Assembly: GCA_016716705.1 (NCBI GenBank)
Contig: JADJVF010000006.1
Coordinates: 1 to 64,000 of the forward strand
Source: Holophagales bacterium
GTDB taxonomy: Bacteria; Acidobacteriota; Thermoanaerobaculia; UBA5066
Reading direction: 5' to 3'
DNA: 64,000 bases
Below, one piece after another: positions 43,941 through 51,852 of the stretch. Both the position numbers and the translations under genes were made by a program. How positions within the stretch are numbered: the stretch's first letter is position 1; each line of letters begins with the position of its first letter. The notes under the pieces are model-generated. The model did not search any database. It was not told where the DNA came from and was given only the letters and a program-made list of their open reading frames with translations.

Positions 43941-44642
43941 TCAGCCGTGATCCTGCAGGAACTCCCGGATGGCCGGTATTGCCGTCGACGGTACCCTGTG
44001 CCCTCCCGCGTGGATCTCTTGCCGGGCGCTCGCGAAGCGCGACGTCAGGAGCGCGGCGAACGGCGCGACGCGGTCGAGGGCGTAGAACTCGTCGGAGTCG
44101 GTCGAGACGTGGAGCGCGTGTGCCGCCGCAGAAGCCGGCGTGCCTGCCTCCGGCGCCGTCCATTCCCCCGGCAGGCCGCCGCAGAGGCCGACGACGGCGC
44201 GGAACGGGAGGCCGTGCGGCGGGGCGATGGCGAGGCGGTAGTTGAACGAGCAGGGCTGGCTGAAGCCGAGGATCGAGATGCGCGACGGGTCGGCCCCGCG
44301 CTCGACGCCCCAGGCGATCGCCGCGGCGACGGCCGCGCGGTGGACCGCCTGGTTGTCCTCGTGGCGCGGGCTGACACCCCAGTGGAAGCCCCGGGCTCCC
44401 GCGGGGCCGAGCGCCTCGCCTGGGAGGAACGCCGACTGCGGGCCCTCGACGGCGATGACGCCCCAGCCCTCGGGCGCCATGCGCGCCAGCAGAGGGAAGA
44501 GCGTCGCCGCATGCATCCCGTAGCCGTGGAGGCCGAGAAGGAGGGGGAAGGGCCGCGGTGTTTCCGGCAGGCGCGGAAAGAGCTGGAGCGGGACCTCGAT
44601 GGAAGTCGTTTCGCGCGCCGGGACCCCGTGTCGGGCTCTCAC
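43941..44642 (-). CDS. Alpha/beta hydrolase, carboxylesterase/phospholipase-like
   Basis: 233 residues from GTG overlapping the upstream stop (GTGA). Motifs: oxyanion region LLLGLHGYGMHAATL, nucleophile elbow ILGFSQPCSFNYR (Ser; the usual following Gly is replaced by Pro-Cys), acid in STDSDEFYAL and histidine in HAGGHRVPS. Length and order match the phospholipase/carboxylesterase (LYPLAL-like) family. There is no signal peptide. It is coupled to an Rrf2-like gene. Confidence 0.8.
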   Translation of the reverse strand: MRARHGVPARETTSIEVPLQLFPRLPETPRPFPLLLGLHGYGMHAATLFPLLARMAPEGWGVIAVEGPQSAFLPGEALGPAGARGFHWGVSPRHEDNQAVHRAAVAAAIAWGVERGADPSRISILGFSQPCSFNYRLAIAPPHGLPFRAVVGLCGGLPGEWTAPEAGTPASAAAHALHVSTDSDEFYALDRVAPFAALLTSRFASARQEIHAGGHRVPSTAIPAIREFLQDHG

Positions 44643-45034
44643 GCGTGGGCCGCCTCGCGCCGCAGGCGCGCGAGCGTCGTGTCCCGGAAGCGCGCGGCGA
44701 GCTCGTCGCGCGCGGGGCCGAGGAGCACCTCGACCGGCCCCTCCGGCAGCCCGAGGACCTTGTTCAGATCGTCGGCCCCTTCGACGGCGAGGACGATGTC
44801 GGCCAGCGAGATCTCGCTCGCCGGCCGGCCGAGGACGAAGCCTCCCGTTCGGCCTCGTTTCGAGCGAAGGAGCCCCGCGCGGGCGAGCTTCTGGAGGACC
44901 TTCCCGAGGAACGGAGCGGGCTCGCCGCAGGCCAGGGAGAGGACGCGCGCCTCGCGGCCGGGCGCCTCGGGCCCGCGAGGGTCGAAGTGCGGCAGCGCCT
45001 TCAGCGCCACCTCGGCCGCCCTGGAGAGGAGCAT
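44639..45034 (-). CDS. Rrf2-family regulator without Fe-S cysteines
   Basis: 131 residues. MLLSRAAEVALKALPHF at the start, FLGKVLQKLARAGLLRSKRGRTGGFVL as recognition helix and wing, and ASEISLADIVLAVEG are Rrf2 family signs. The three cysteines used for clusters are lacking (one Cys only, in the first third), so the signal must differ from that of IscR or NsrR. It sits between the EVE gene (4 bp) and the esterase gene (overlap), forming a short operon. Confidence 0.8.
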   Translation of the reverse strand: MLLSRAAEVALKALPHFDPRGPEAPGREARVLSLACGEPAPFLGKVLQKLARAGLLRSKRGRTGGFVLGRPASEISLADIVLAVEGADDLNKVLGLPEGPVEVLLGPARDELAARFRDTTLARLRREAAHA

Positions 45035-45038
45035 CCTG

Positions 45039-45428
45039 CTATTCGCCCGTGACGAAGGCGTACTGCTCGGGAGTGAGCGGCACGACGGAGAGCCTCCCGC
45101 AGATCAGGAGCGGCGAACCGGCGAAGACCTTCGCCGCCTTCATCTCGGCGAGCGTCACGGGCTTCTTCAACGCCTTCCCGGCCTTCACGTCGACGACCGT
45201 TCCTTTCGGGTCGGCCGGGTCGGGGCGCGGCGCTGCGGCGACGGTGGCCCGTCCCACGGCAGCTTTCACGTCACCCGTGTGGTAGACGACGAGACGGTCG
45301 CCCTTCGACATCGACCTCAGGTGCTTCCTGGCCAGTGCGTTCGTGACACCGTCCCAGACGGCCGTCTTCTCGCGGGCGAGGTCCTCGAAGGAGTAGTCGG
45401 AGGCTTCAGTTTTCAGGAGCCAGTCCAT
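45039..45428 (-). CDS. EVE domain protein
   Basis: 129 residues. WLLKTEASDYSFEDLAREKTAVWDGVTNALARKHLRSMSKGD and VVYHTGD are characteristic of EVE domains (YTH/PUA-like fold), which bind modified bases in RNA or DNA. The tail PLLICGRLSVVPLTPEQYAFVT matches the family end. EVE proteins are seen with restriction or defence genes in some bacteria; none is visible here. It overlaps the transporter gene by 16 bp. Confidence 0.9.
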   Translation of the reverse strand: MDWLLKTEASDYSFEDLAREKTAVWDGVTNALARKHLRSMSKGDRLVVYHTGDVKAAVGRATVAAAPRPDPADPKGTVVDVKAGKALKKPVTLAEMKAAKVFAGSPLLICGRLSVVPLTPEQYAFVTGE

Positions 45429-46768
45429 GAAGCGGGAATGATAGCCGCGGCGGGATCGGGGGCGACGGCGGCCGCCCGAGTCTCGGCGATCCGGACCTGC
45501 CGTCGCCCGAGCCACGCCGCCAGCAGCGCCCAGGCAACGGCGACGGGGAGGAAGAGCCCCGCGAGCGTCGTCCCCATGGCGCCGAGGGCCCGGAGCCCCT
45601 TGTCGGCGAAGGCGCCGACGACGTCGCCGAATCGGTAGACGAACGTGTCGACGAAGTTCTTGGCGGCGTACTTCTCCTCGCGCGGGAGGACGGTGAAGAG
45701 GACCTCGCGCGCGGGGCGGAACAGAGCGAAGTTGCCGGCCCGCCGCGACACCATGACGAGGACGAGGACTCCCGTCGTCGGCGAGACGGCGAGCGCGACG
45801 AAGCCGGCGGCAGTGAGGACCGGGAGCGCCACGAGGGTGCCGCCGACGCCGAGGGCCCGGACGATGCGTCCCGACAGGAACACCTGGGTGAACGCGGCGA
45901 GGAGGTTCACCCAGAGGTCGATCCGGGCGAAGAACGCGGTCCGCTGCGCCGGGTCGGTGAGAGAGGCCTTCACGATGCGCGCCTGCTCGAAGTAGAGGAA
46001 CGTCGAGCTGACGGCGAACAGGAGGAGGAAGAGGGATATGGCGAGGAGGTAGCCGGAGCGCGAGACGATCGAGAGGCCGGAGAGGACGCCGCTGCCGGGC
46101 GGGACTCCTTCCGGCTCGGAATCGCCCGCGGGCCTCACTCGAGACGGATCGTCGACGCCGAAGCGCCGGACCAGTCCTCGGATGCAGAAGACGGCTCCCT
46201 CGAGGAGGAGCGCCGCCAGGAGGATGAGGTTCGTTGGGCCGACGAGGCGGGCGAGCCCCGCCGTCAGCGCGGCCCCGGCGACGGCCCCGAGCGTTCCGCC
46301 GACGGCGACGAAACCGAAGAGGCGCCGTCCCTGCTCCGGACGGAACAGGTCGGCGAGGAATCCCCAGAAGACCGATACGGCGAAGAGGTTGAAGATGCTC
46401 GCCCAGATGAAGAACGTCTGCGCGACGGGAAGGCGCCACCCGTGCGGCGCGAAAGACAGGAGCCCCCAGAAGAGGACGAGCGAGCCGAGGAGAACGCGAT
46501 AGACGACCGGGACGAAGACCTTCCGCGTGAGGCGGGAGACGAGAGCGCCGAAGAGCGGGTTGAGCGCGGCGGTGCCGACGAGAGTCCCGACGAAGAGCCA
46601 CGAGAGGGCGTTCTCGCTCCCACGGACGCCCATCTCGTCTCGAAGCGGCCGGATGACGTAGTAGCTGGCGAGGAGGAGGAAGAAGTAGCCCGTCGCCCAG
46701 CCGAGAGCGGGACCCTCCCCGTCGCGCAGGTCGACCGTCCGTGCGAGAAGGGCGCGAAGGCGGCTCAC
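45413..46768 (-). CDS. MFS-like NTP/NDP exchange-type transporter
   Basis: About 451 residues from GTG 46768 (the frame is open further up but reads as non-coding Arg/Pro). Twelve hydrophobic helices are visible. The first carries ALGWATGYFFLLLASYYVIRPLRDEMGV, and LFGALVSRLTRKVFVPVVYR follows. This Y-(Y/V)-x-x-RP-(L/V)-RD motif typifies bacterial ATP:ADP-translocase-like MFS proteins of free-living species, whose substrate is unclear. It is co-directional with EVE, Rrf2 and esterase genes. Confidence 0.75.
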   Translation of the reverse strand: MSRLRALLARTVDLRDGEGPALGWATGYFFLLLASYYVIRPLRDEMGVRGSENALSWLFVGTLVGTAALNPLFGALVSRLTRKVFVPVVYRVLLGSLVLFWGLLSFAPHGWRLPVAQTFFIWASIFNLFAVSVFWGFLADLFRPEQGRRLFGFVAVGGTLGAVAGAALTAGLARLVGPTNLILLAALLLEGAVFCIRGLVRRFGVDDPSRVRPAGDSEPEGVPPGSGVLSGLSIVSRSGYLLAISLFLLLFAVSSTFLYFEQARIVKASLTDPAQRTAFFARIDLWVNLLAAFTQVFLSGRIVRALGVGGTLVALPVLTAAGFVALAVSPTTGVLVLVMVSRRAGNFALFRPAREVLFTVLPREEKYAAKNFVDTFVYRFGDVVGAFADKGLRALGAMGTTLAGLFLPVAVAWALLAAWLGRRQVRIAETRAAAVAPDPAAAIIPASWTGS

Positions 46769-47030
46769 GTCAGCCCACCGTCTTCCTTCTCCCGGCCCGG
46801 GGGGCGGGTGCCTCGGGAAAGTCCGTACGCCTCGAGCCCCGGGCGTGTCCGGCCATCGTCGTCCTCCTGTGGGCGGCCCCGCCCTCGCGAGCCTTCGGCG
46901 TGGAGGTCGCCGCCCACCCACCCCGAGGTACGGGGGCCTCGGCAGCCGGGTTTCGCAGTGCTAGTCTCGACCCCTCGACGAAGAAAAATCAGGGAGATCC
47001 GCGCGGCCCCGCGGCGCCCGAGGAGGGACC

Positions 47031-47906
47031 ATGCCTCTCAAATCGCCCCGCTTCGCCAACGATCCCCGTCTCGAGCGCGCCGCCCAGAACAGCCCGCCGA
47101 TGGGCTGGGGCGAGTCGGGTGAGCCTGTTCGCAAGGTCCAGCAGGCGCTGATCGACCTCGGCTTCCCCCTGCCGCTCTCGACGCGGAGGACCGGTTCGCC
47201 GGACGGGATCTTCGGGAAAGAGACGTACGACGCCGTCATCGCGTTCCAGCGACGGGAGAAGCTCCTGCCCGACGGTGCCGTCGGCAAGGACACCCTGGGG
47301 CGAATGGACACGCTCCTCCCGAAGGCCGGGCCGCCGTTGCCGCCCCCCGAGAAGCTCGTTCCCTACATCGTGCCGGGGATGAAGTCGCGCATCAAGCAGC
47401 CGACGGGAATGAGCTGCTGGGCCACTTGCTGGGCGATGATGTACGGCTGGAAGAAACAGGTCTCCCTCTCCCCGCGCGACGCCGTCGTCCCGCTCGGCGA
47501 GAGGTGGGTGAAGCTCTACGACTCCGACAAGGGGCTCCCGATCCACGAGAACGTTCCGTTCGCGGTGGCGACGCGCCTCACCCCGGAGCCGCTCATGAGC
47601 CTCACGCTGGAGGGTTGGGCGCTCCTCCTGCGGGATCACGGCCTCCTCTGGTTCGTCTTCGGCTGGGAGGTCGCCGGCCTGAACGGCAAGCCGAACAGGA
47701 AGGGCCGGCACGCGCTCGTCCTCGAGGGGATCACCGGGGACGGCACGAACGAGGGCTCCAAGGTGCGCTACACGGACCCGGCCGACGGCCAGCTCTACGA
47801 CATCGCCTTCCTGACCTTCATCGCCGACTACGAGCTCGGGTTCACGCTCGGGGGAGGGGTTCCCGACTCGAAGATCGGAGGGTTTTCGCAGATCCTCCAC
47901 TTCTGA
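47031..47906 (+). CDS. Peptidoglycan-binding / papain-like cysteine protease protein
   Basis: 291 residues from ATG 47031. Residues 31-95 are a PG_binding_1 domain (EPVRKVQQALIDLGF, DGIFGKETYDAVIAFQR, GAVGKDTLGRM). Residues 120-285 resemble papain-like cysteine peptidases of the C70/AvrRpt2-like group, with the catalytic Cys129 in PTGMSCWATCWAMM, His227 in KGRHALVLEGI and an Asp in RYTDPADG. No signal peptide is visible, so export would need another route, or the protein is a cytoplasmic effector-like enzyme. It stands alone between divergent and convergent genes. Not linked to a recognisable secretion system here. Confidence 0.78.
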   Translation: MPLKSPRFANDPRLERAAQNSPPMGWGESGEPVRKVQQALIDLGFPLPLSTRRTGSPDGIFGKETYDAVIAFQRREKLLPDGAVGKDTLGRMDTLLPKAGPPLPPPEKLVPYIVPGMKSRIKQPTGMSCWATCWAMMYGWKKQVSLSPRDAVVPLGERWVKLYDSDKGLPIHENVPFAVATRLTPEPLMSLTLEGWALLLRDHGLLWFVFGWEVAGLNGKPNRKGRHALVLEGITGDGTNEGSKVRYTDPADGQLYDIAFLTFIADYELGFTLGGGVPDSKIGGFSQILHF

Positions 47907-47948
47907 CGGGGGGAGCGGGACCCCGCACGGGGTCCCGCGAGGGGTCTC

Positions 47949-49100
47949 TCACCTCGCCTCTCGCAGGAGTTCCGCCACGGGGCGGCGGGCGAGGTTGAGG
48001 GCGGGGACGAGGCCGGCGAGGACGGCGAGGAGGACCGAGGCGGCCGTCGTGAGGGCGAGGGTCCCAGCGTCGGGGACCAGGAGGCCGCCCATTCCGGCGT
48101 ACTGCGTCTTGTCGAGCGCCGCGCCGACGAAGTGCGCGAAGGAGGCCATGACGGCCCCTCCGAGGACGGCCCCGGCCAGGCCGTAGACGAGCGCCTCGCC
48201 CAGGAGAAATCCCGCGACCGCCCTCCTCCGGAAGCCGAGGACGCGCAGGACGGCCGTCTCGTTGCGCCTCTCCCGCGCGCTCATCGCGAGGCTGTTGGCC
48301 GTGATGAGGAGGAGCGCGAACCCGGTGGCGAGCCCGACGCTCCCGAGGAGCGCCTTCACGTTCCCGAGCATCTCGATGAACTGCAGCTGCCACTGCCTCT
48401 CCGTCATCGCCAGGACGGGAACAGGCGCGTTCTCGAAGACCTTCGCGAGCGCGGCGGTGATCCCGTCCACCTCGCCCCGGCTCTTCGCGAGGACCCAGAA
48501 CATGTTCGTGCCGCCCTCGTCGCCCGTGAGTCTCTCGAAGTAGCGACGGTGGAGGTAGAGACCGCTGTCGAGGCGGTAGCCCATCACCGCCCGGATCGTC
48601 GTCTCGACGACGCCTCCGGGCACGGGGGCCTTCAGAACGACCTTGTCGCCGATCTTCCAGCCGAACTTCTCGACGAGGAGTGGCCCGACGAGGGCCCCCG
48701 TCGGGTCGTCCTTCCAGGCCTTCGCCTGGTCCAGCGGCACGTCTGCTTCGCGGTAGATCGCGAGCAGCGGCCCCGCCGAAGCGGCCTGGACGGGGACCAT
48801 GTTCTCCGGACGCGCGTCGCCGAGGTAGCCCACGACGAAGTCGAACGTGGCGACCGCCTCCACCCCGGGGACCGCCTCGATCTTCGGGAGGTAGGCCATG
48901 GGGAGCTTGTCGAAAAAGGAGGTCTTCGCCGTCACCATGAGCCGCTGTGCCATGTACGGCGACCACTCCTTCTCGAGCGCGGCCGACAGTAGCCAGAGGA
49001 AGCCGAGGAGCCCGATGGAGAAGGCGAAGGCGCCGGCCGTCAGCGTCGCCCGGAGGGGGCGGGCCGTCAGGTGGCGACGGACGTAGCCTGCGTAGGTCAA
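47949..49100 (-). CDS. FtsX/MacB-type ABC transporter permease
   Basis: 383 residues, start TTG at 49100. One N-terminal membrane helix (ATLTAGAFAFSIGLLGFLWLL), a 200-residue periplasmic domain (MacB_PCD-like: LPKIEAVPGVEAV, GDKVVLKAPVPGG) and three C-terminal helices with GFALLLITANSLAMSARERRNETAVLRVLGFRRR, the FtsX signature that contacts the ATPase. The partner ATPase gene is not next to it. It probably moves lipoproteins or antimicrobials, or performs mechanotransmission; role not determined. Confidence 0.85.
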   Translation of the reverse strand: MTYAGYVRRHLTARPLRATLTAGAFAFSIGLLGFLWLLSAALEKEWSPYMAQRLMVTAKTSFFDKLPMAYLPKIEAVPGVEAVATFDFVVGYLGDARPENMVPVQAASAGPLLAIYREADVPLDQAKAWKDDPTGALVGPLLVEKFGWKIGDKVVLKAPVPGGVVETTIRAVMGYRLDSGLYLHRRYFERLTGDEGGTNMFWVLAKSRGEVDGITAALAKVFENAPVPVLAMTERQWQLQFIEMLGNVKALLGSVGLATGFALLLITANSLAMSARERRNETAVLRVLGFRRRAVAGFLLGEALVYGLAGAVLGGAVMASFAHFVGAALDKTQYAGMGGLLVPDAGTLALTTAASVLLAVLAGLVPALNLARRPVAELLREAR

Positions 49101-49224
49101 CGAGTCAGTTTACGGCCCGGTCGCCGCGAGGTTTTGCCTCCCGCCGCGCCAGTGGGGCGCCTCAGGGTCCCCCGGCGGCCGGACCATTGCCGCCGGTTCG
49201 TTATCATGCCGGGCTGCGGACGTG

Positions 49225-49626
49225 ATGCTGCACCTCCTCCTTCTCGGTCTTCCGGCGCTGCTCGGCGCCCCCGTCGCGGTCGTCGATGCCTCGCCCTTGA
49301 AGGCGACGGAGATGGCCGTCTGTCGCGACATCGTCGACAGGGGCTGCGACAGCGAGGGCCGGACGTTCGGACCCGACGTCGACAGCGTCGCTTTCCTCAC
49401 GAAAGTCGAGGGGGCGACCGGCGAGGCCTTCGTCTTCCACGTCTGGTCGTTCGAGGGGAAGGAAGTGAAGCGCGCCCGTCTCCCGATCCGGACCTCGCGC
49501 TACAGGACCTGGTCGCTGAAGAGGGTGAAAGACCAGCCCGGCCGCTGGAAGGTCGAGGTCCTCGACCCGATCGGCCGCTCCCTCGGCATCGTCGACTTCA
49601 CCGTCCAGCCGCGAACGATCGACTGA
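49225..49626 (+). CDS. Exported DUF2914-like protein
   Basis: 133 residues from ATG 49225 (GTG 49222 also possible). A short signal peptide (LHLLLLGLPALLGAPVAVV) is followed by a DUF2914-like beta domain: MAVCRDIVDRGC, VAFLTKVEGATGEAFVFHVW, IRTSRYRTWSLKRV, and PGRWKVEVLDPIGRSLGIVDF. The family match is from pattern memory, moderately sure. Function unknown. It is immediately upstream of tRNA-Val. Confidence 0.6.
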   Translation: MLHLLLLGLPALLGAPVAVVDASPLKATEMAVCRDIVDRGCDSEGRTFGPDVDSVAFLTKVEGATGEAFVFHVWSFEGKEVKRARLPIRTSRYRTWSLKRVKDQPGRWKVEVLDPIGRSLGIVDFTVQPRTID

Positions 49627-49698
49627 CCGCGCTTCGCCGCTGTTCGCCGCTCCTCACCTTGACGCCCGCGGCGGTCCGCGGTTAGCGTGCAGGCGGCC

Positions 49699-49773
49699 GG
49701 GAGGCTAGCTCAGTGGTAGAGCGCGTGCTTTACACGCACGTGGTCGGGGGTTCGATCCCCTCGCCTCCCACCA
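49699..49773 (+). tRNA. tRNA-Val (anticodon TAC)
   Basis: A complete cloverleaf can be drawn: acceptor GGGAGGC/GCCTCCC, D-stem GCTC/GAGC, anticodon stem CGTGC/GCACG around the loop TTTACAC (anticodon TAC), T-arm GGGGG-TTCGATC-CCCTC, and an encoded CCA end. The TAC anticodon reads GTA and GTG valine codons. No integrase or direct repeat of its 3' end is seen nearby. Confidence 0.97.
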
Positions 49774-49778
49774 GCCAA

Positions 49779-50264
49779 CTACCCCTTCGCCGCCTCCTTC
49801 ACTGCCTCGGCCAGCTGCGCCCCGGTCATCCGGAGGGCGCGCCCGAACCCGCCGACCCAGCGGGCCTCGGACGGCTCGAATCGGAAGAGGACGAAGTCGG
49901 CGAGGGCGAAGCGCTCGTCGGCGTCCGGAAACCGGGAAACGAAGGAATCCCGGCCGGCGGCGAACTCCGGCGTCCCCGGGACGAGCGCGAGGGCGACCCC
50001 GGAGAGGGAGAGGCGCGGCAGGGTCTGGGGGTCGCCCTCGCCTGAGTCGGGGGCGGAGACGACGAACGCCGCGCGGGGTTCCTCGAGGAGGGCGCGCGTG
50101 TGGAGCGCCATCTGCGAGAGGTGGACGTAGAGGGCGGTCCCGTCGGGCGCCAGCGCGTAGGATGTCATCGCGGCGGCCGGAGCCCCTTCGTGGACGACGG
50201 CGAGGGCCGCCCAGCGGGAGGCCGCGAGGAGGCGGGCCGGCGGGAGGTACGTCTCCGAGACCAT
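49779..50264 (-). CDS. Pyridoxamine-phosphate-oxidase-like FMN split-barrel protein
   Basis: 161 residues from ATG 50264. Features of the split-barrel flavin fold are SRWAALAVVHEGAPAAAMTSYALAPDG, LYVHLSQMALHTRALLEEPRAAFVV and LSLSGVALALVPGTPE. This resembles HugZ/PNPOx-like proteins that bind FMN, F420 or heme. The C-terminal segment FEPSEARWVGGFGRA is also seen in the HugZ-type group. Starts 11 bp after the UDP-xylose synthase gene on the same strand. Confidence 0.8.
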   Translation of the reverse strand: MVSETYLPPARLLAASRWAALAVVHEGAPAAAMTSYALAPDGTALYVHLSQMALHTRALLEEPRAAFVVSAPDSGEGDPQTLPRLSLSGVALALVPGTPEFAAGRDSFVSRFPDADERFALADFVLFRFEPSEARWVGGFGRALRMTGAQLAEAVKEAAKG

Positions 50265-50275
50265 CCGTCGCCTCT

Positions 50276-51208
50276 TCAGCCTCGCAGCGCGCGGAAGTAG
50301 TCGATCGTGGCGCGGAGACCTTCCTCGAGCCCGACTTTCGGCTCCCAGCCGAGCTTGGCCTTCGCAAGGGTGATGTCGGGGCGGCGCTGCCTGGGATCGT
50401 CGACGGGGAGGGGCTTGTGGACGATCGTGGAGGCCGTTCCGGTGAGGCGGCGGATCGTCTCGGCGAACTGCATCACGGTCATCTCGGAGGGATTGCCGAT
50501 GTTGCAGGGATCGGCCTGGTCCGAGAGGAGGAGGCGGTAGATGCCGTCGACGAGGTCGGAGACGAAGCAGAAGGAGCGGGTCTGGGAGCCGTCGCCGAAG
50601 ACGGTGAGGGGCTCGCCGGCGAGCGCCTGGCTGATGAACGAGGGGACGATGCGCCCGTCGTTGGCCCGCATCCGCGGGCCGTACGTGTTGAAGATGCGCA
50701 CGATCCGCGTCTCGACGCCGTGGAAGTTCCGGTAGGCGACCGTCATGGCCTCGGCGAAGCGCTTCGCCTCGTCGTAGCACCCGCTCGGGCCGACGGGATT
50801 CACGTTCCCCCAGTAGCTCTCCGGCTGCGGGTGGACGAGGGGATCGCCGTAGACCTCGGACGTCGACGCGAGGAGGAAGCGGGCCTTCTTGGCTCGGGAG
50901 AGGCCGAGGGCCTTGTGCGTCCCGAGGGCGCCGACCTTCAGCGTCTGGATCGGGATCTGGAGGTAGTCGATCGGGGAGGCGGGGGAGGCGAAGTGGAGGA
51001 CGGCGTCGACGGGGCCGTCGAGGTAGATGTACTCGGTGACGTCGTGGTGGAGGAATCGGAACGCACGGTTTCCCATCAGGTGCGCGATGTTCCGGACGTG
51101 CCCGGTGATGAGGTTGTCGACCGCGACGACCTCGTGACCTTCGGCGAGGAGACGGTCGGAGAGGTGGCTTCCGAGGAATCCGGCGGCGCCGGTTACGACG
51201 ATACGCAT
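50276..51208 (-). CDS. UDP-glucuronate decarboxylase (UDP-xylose synthase)
   Basis: 310 residues from ATG 51208. Short-chain dehydrogenase fold with the NAD site VVTGAAGFLGSHLSDRL and catalytic Tyr145/Lys149 in GCYDEAKR. The motifs HFASPASPIDY, TSEVYGDPLVHPQPESYWG and RIVRIFNTYGPRM are hallmarks of UXS enzymes, which convert UDP-glucuronate to UDP-xylose. UDP-glucose dehydrogenase, which supplies the substrate, is encoded 0.6 kb away on the same strand. The product may feed the glycosyltransferases elsewhere in the window. Confidence 0.93.
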   Translation of the reverse strand: MRIVVTGAAGFLGSHLSDRLLAEGHEVVAVDNLITGHVRNIAHLMGNRAFRFLHHDVTEYIYLDGPVDAVLHFASPASPIDYLQIPIQTLKVGALGTHKALGLSRAKKARFLLASTSEVYGDPLVHPQPESYWGNVNPVGPSGCYDEAKRFAEAMTVAYRNFHGVETRIVRIFNTYGPRMRANDGRIVPSFISQALAGEPLTVFGDGSQTRSFCFVSDLVDGIYRLLLSDQADPCNIGNPSEMTVMQFAETIRRLTGTASTIVHKPLPVDDPRQRRPDITLAKAKLGWEPKVGLEEGLRATIDYFRALRG

Positions 51209-51311
51209 CTGACCGGCCATTCTACGGGACTGATTCCTTCCTCTTCGCGGCACACCGGGCGCAAAATGGGTCGTTCGGAGGACTGCCCCCTATGGGGCTT
51301 TGGAGGACGGC

Positions 51312-51794
51312 ATGAGGTTGGATTCGTTCCGGTTCCTCGTCGGTCCCCTGGTTTTCGTGCTCGCCGCGGCCGGCTCTGCCGCGGCGCAGGAGGCCACAGT
51401 CGAAGGAACCTGGACGCTCGATATGAAGGCGTCCCAGAACGTCCCGGAGGCCCAGAAGGGTGTCGACCTGAAGATCTCGGTCGACGGCAAGCTCCTGACG
51501 ACGGCCCGCTTCGCGGGGGACACGGCCGTCGGAGAGCCGGCGGTCATCATCCTGGACGGGGTGAGCCGACCCCAGAACGTCGGCGGCCAGAAGGCCAACG
51601 TCGTCGCGAAGTGGGTCAAGGCCGGGGTTTCCTACGAGCACGTCGTCTCGATGATGCAGTCCGGGAGCGTCTTCGCCACGACGCAGAAGATCGTGACGGA
51701 GGTTTCCCCGACCGGCAAGACATTGACGCGCAGGTACGAGATACGGCGCGCCCAGGAGTCGCAGGACCGCCTCCTCGTCTATCGGCGGAAATAG
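51312..51794 (+). CDS. Small exported protein of unknown function
   Basis: 160 residues from ATG 51312 (GGAGG five bases upstream). The signal peptide is LDSFRFLVGPLVFVLAAAGSAAAQ. The mature part begins EGTWTLDMKASQNVP and continues with beta strands (VDLKISVDGKLLTTARF, VVAKWVKAGVSYEHVV, TLTRRYEIRR). It looks like small lipocalin-like extracytoplasmic proteins, but no family is recognised with confidence. It lies between two nucleotide-sugar genes on the other strand. Confidence 0.7.
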   Translation: MRLDSFRFLVGPLVFVLAAAGSAAAQEATVEGTWTLDMKASQNVPEAQKGVDLKISVDGKLLTTARFAGDTAVGEPAVIILDGVSRPQNVGGQKANVVAKWVKAGVSYEHVVSMMQSGSVFATTQKIVTEVSPTGKTLTRRYEIRRAQESQDRLLVYRRK

Positions 51795-51796
51795 AA

Positions 51797-51817
51797 ACGC
51801 CCCCCGGGAGGGGGCGT
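51797..51817. terminator. Bidirectional hairpin terminator between the small exported protein and ugd
   Basis: Stem ACGCCCCC with GGGGGCGT and a 5-base loop, directly between convergent genes. On the minus strand it is followed by TTTCTATTT, as expected for an intrinsic terminator of the ugd transcript; on the plus strand the T-run is absent. Confidence 0.75.
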
Positions 51818-51852
51818 CTCGTCCAGGCGCTCGGAAGGGTCGGAGCGGGCCG

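Noticed and set aside
49699..49773. tRNA-Val as an integration site for a mobile element
   Set aside because: No integrase, no repeat of the tRNA 3' end and no compositional change nearby.
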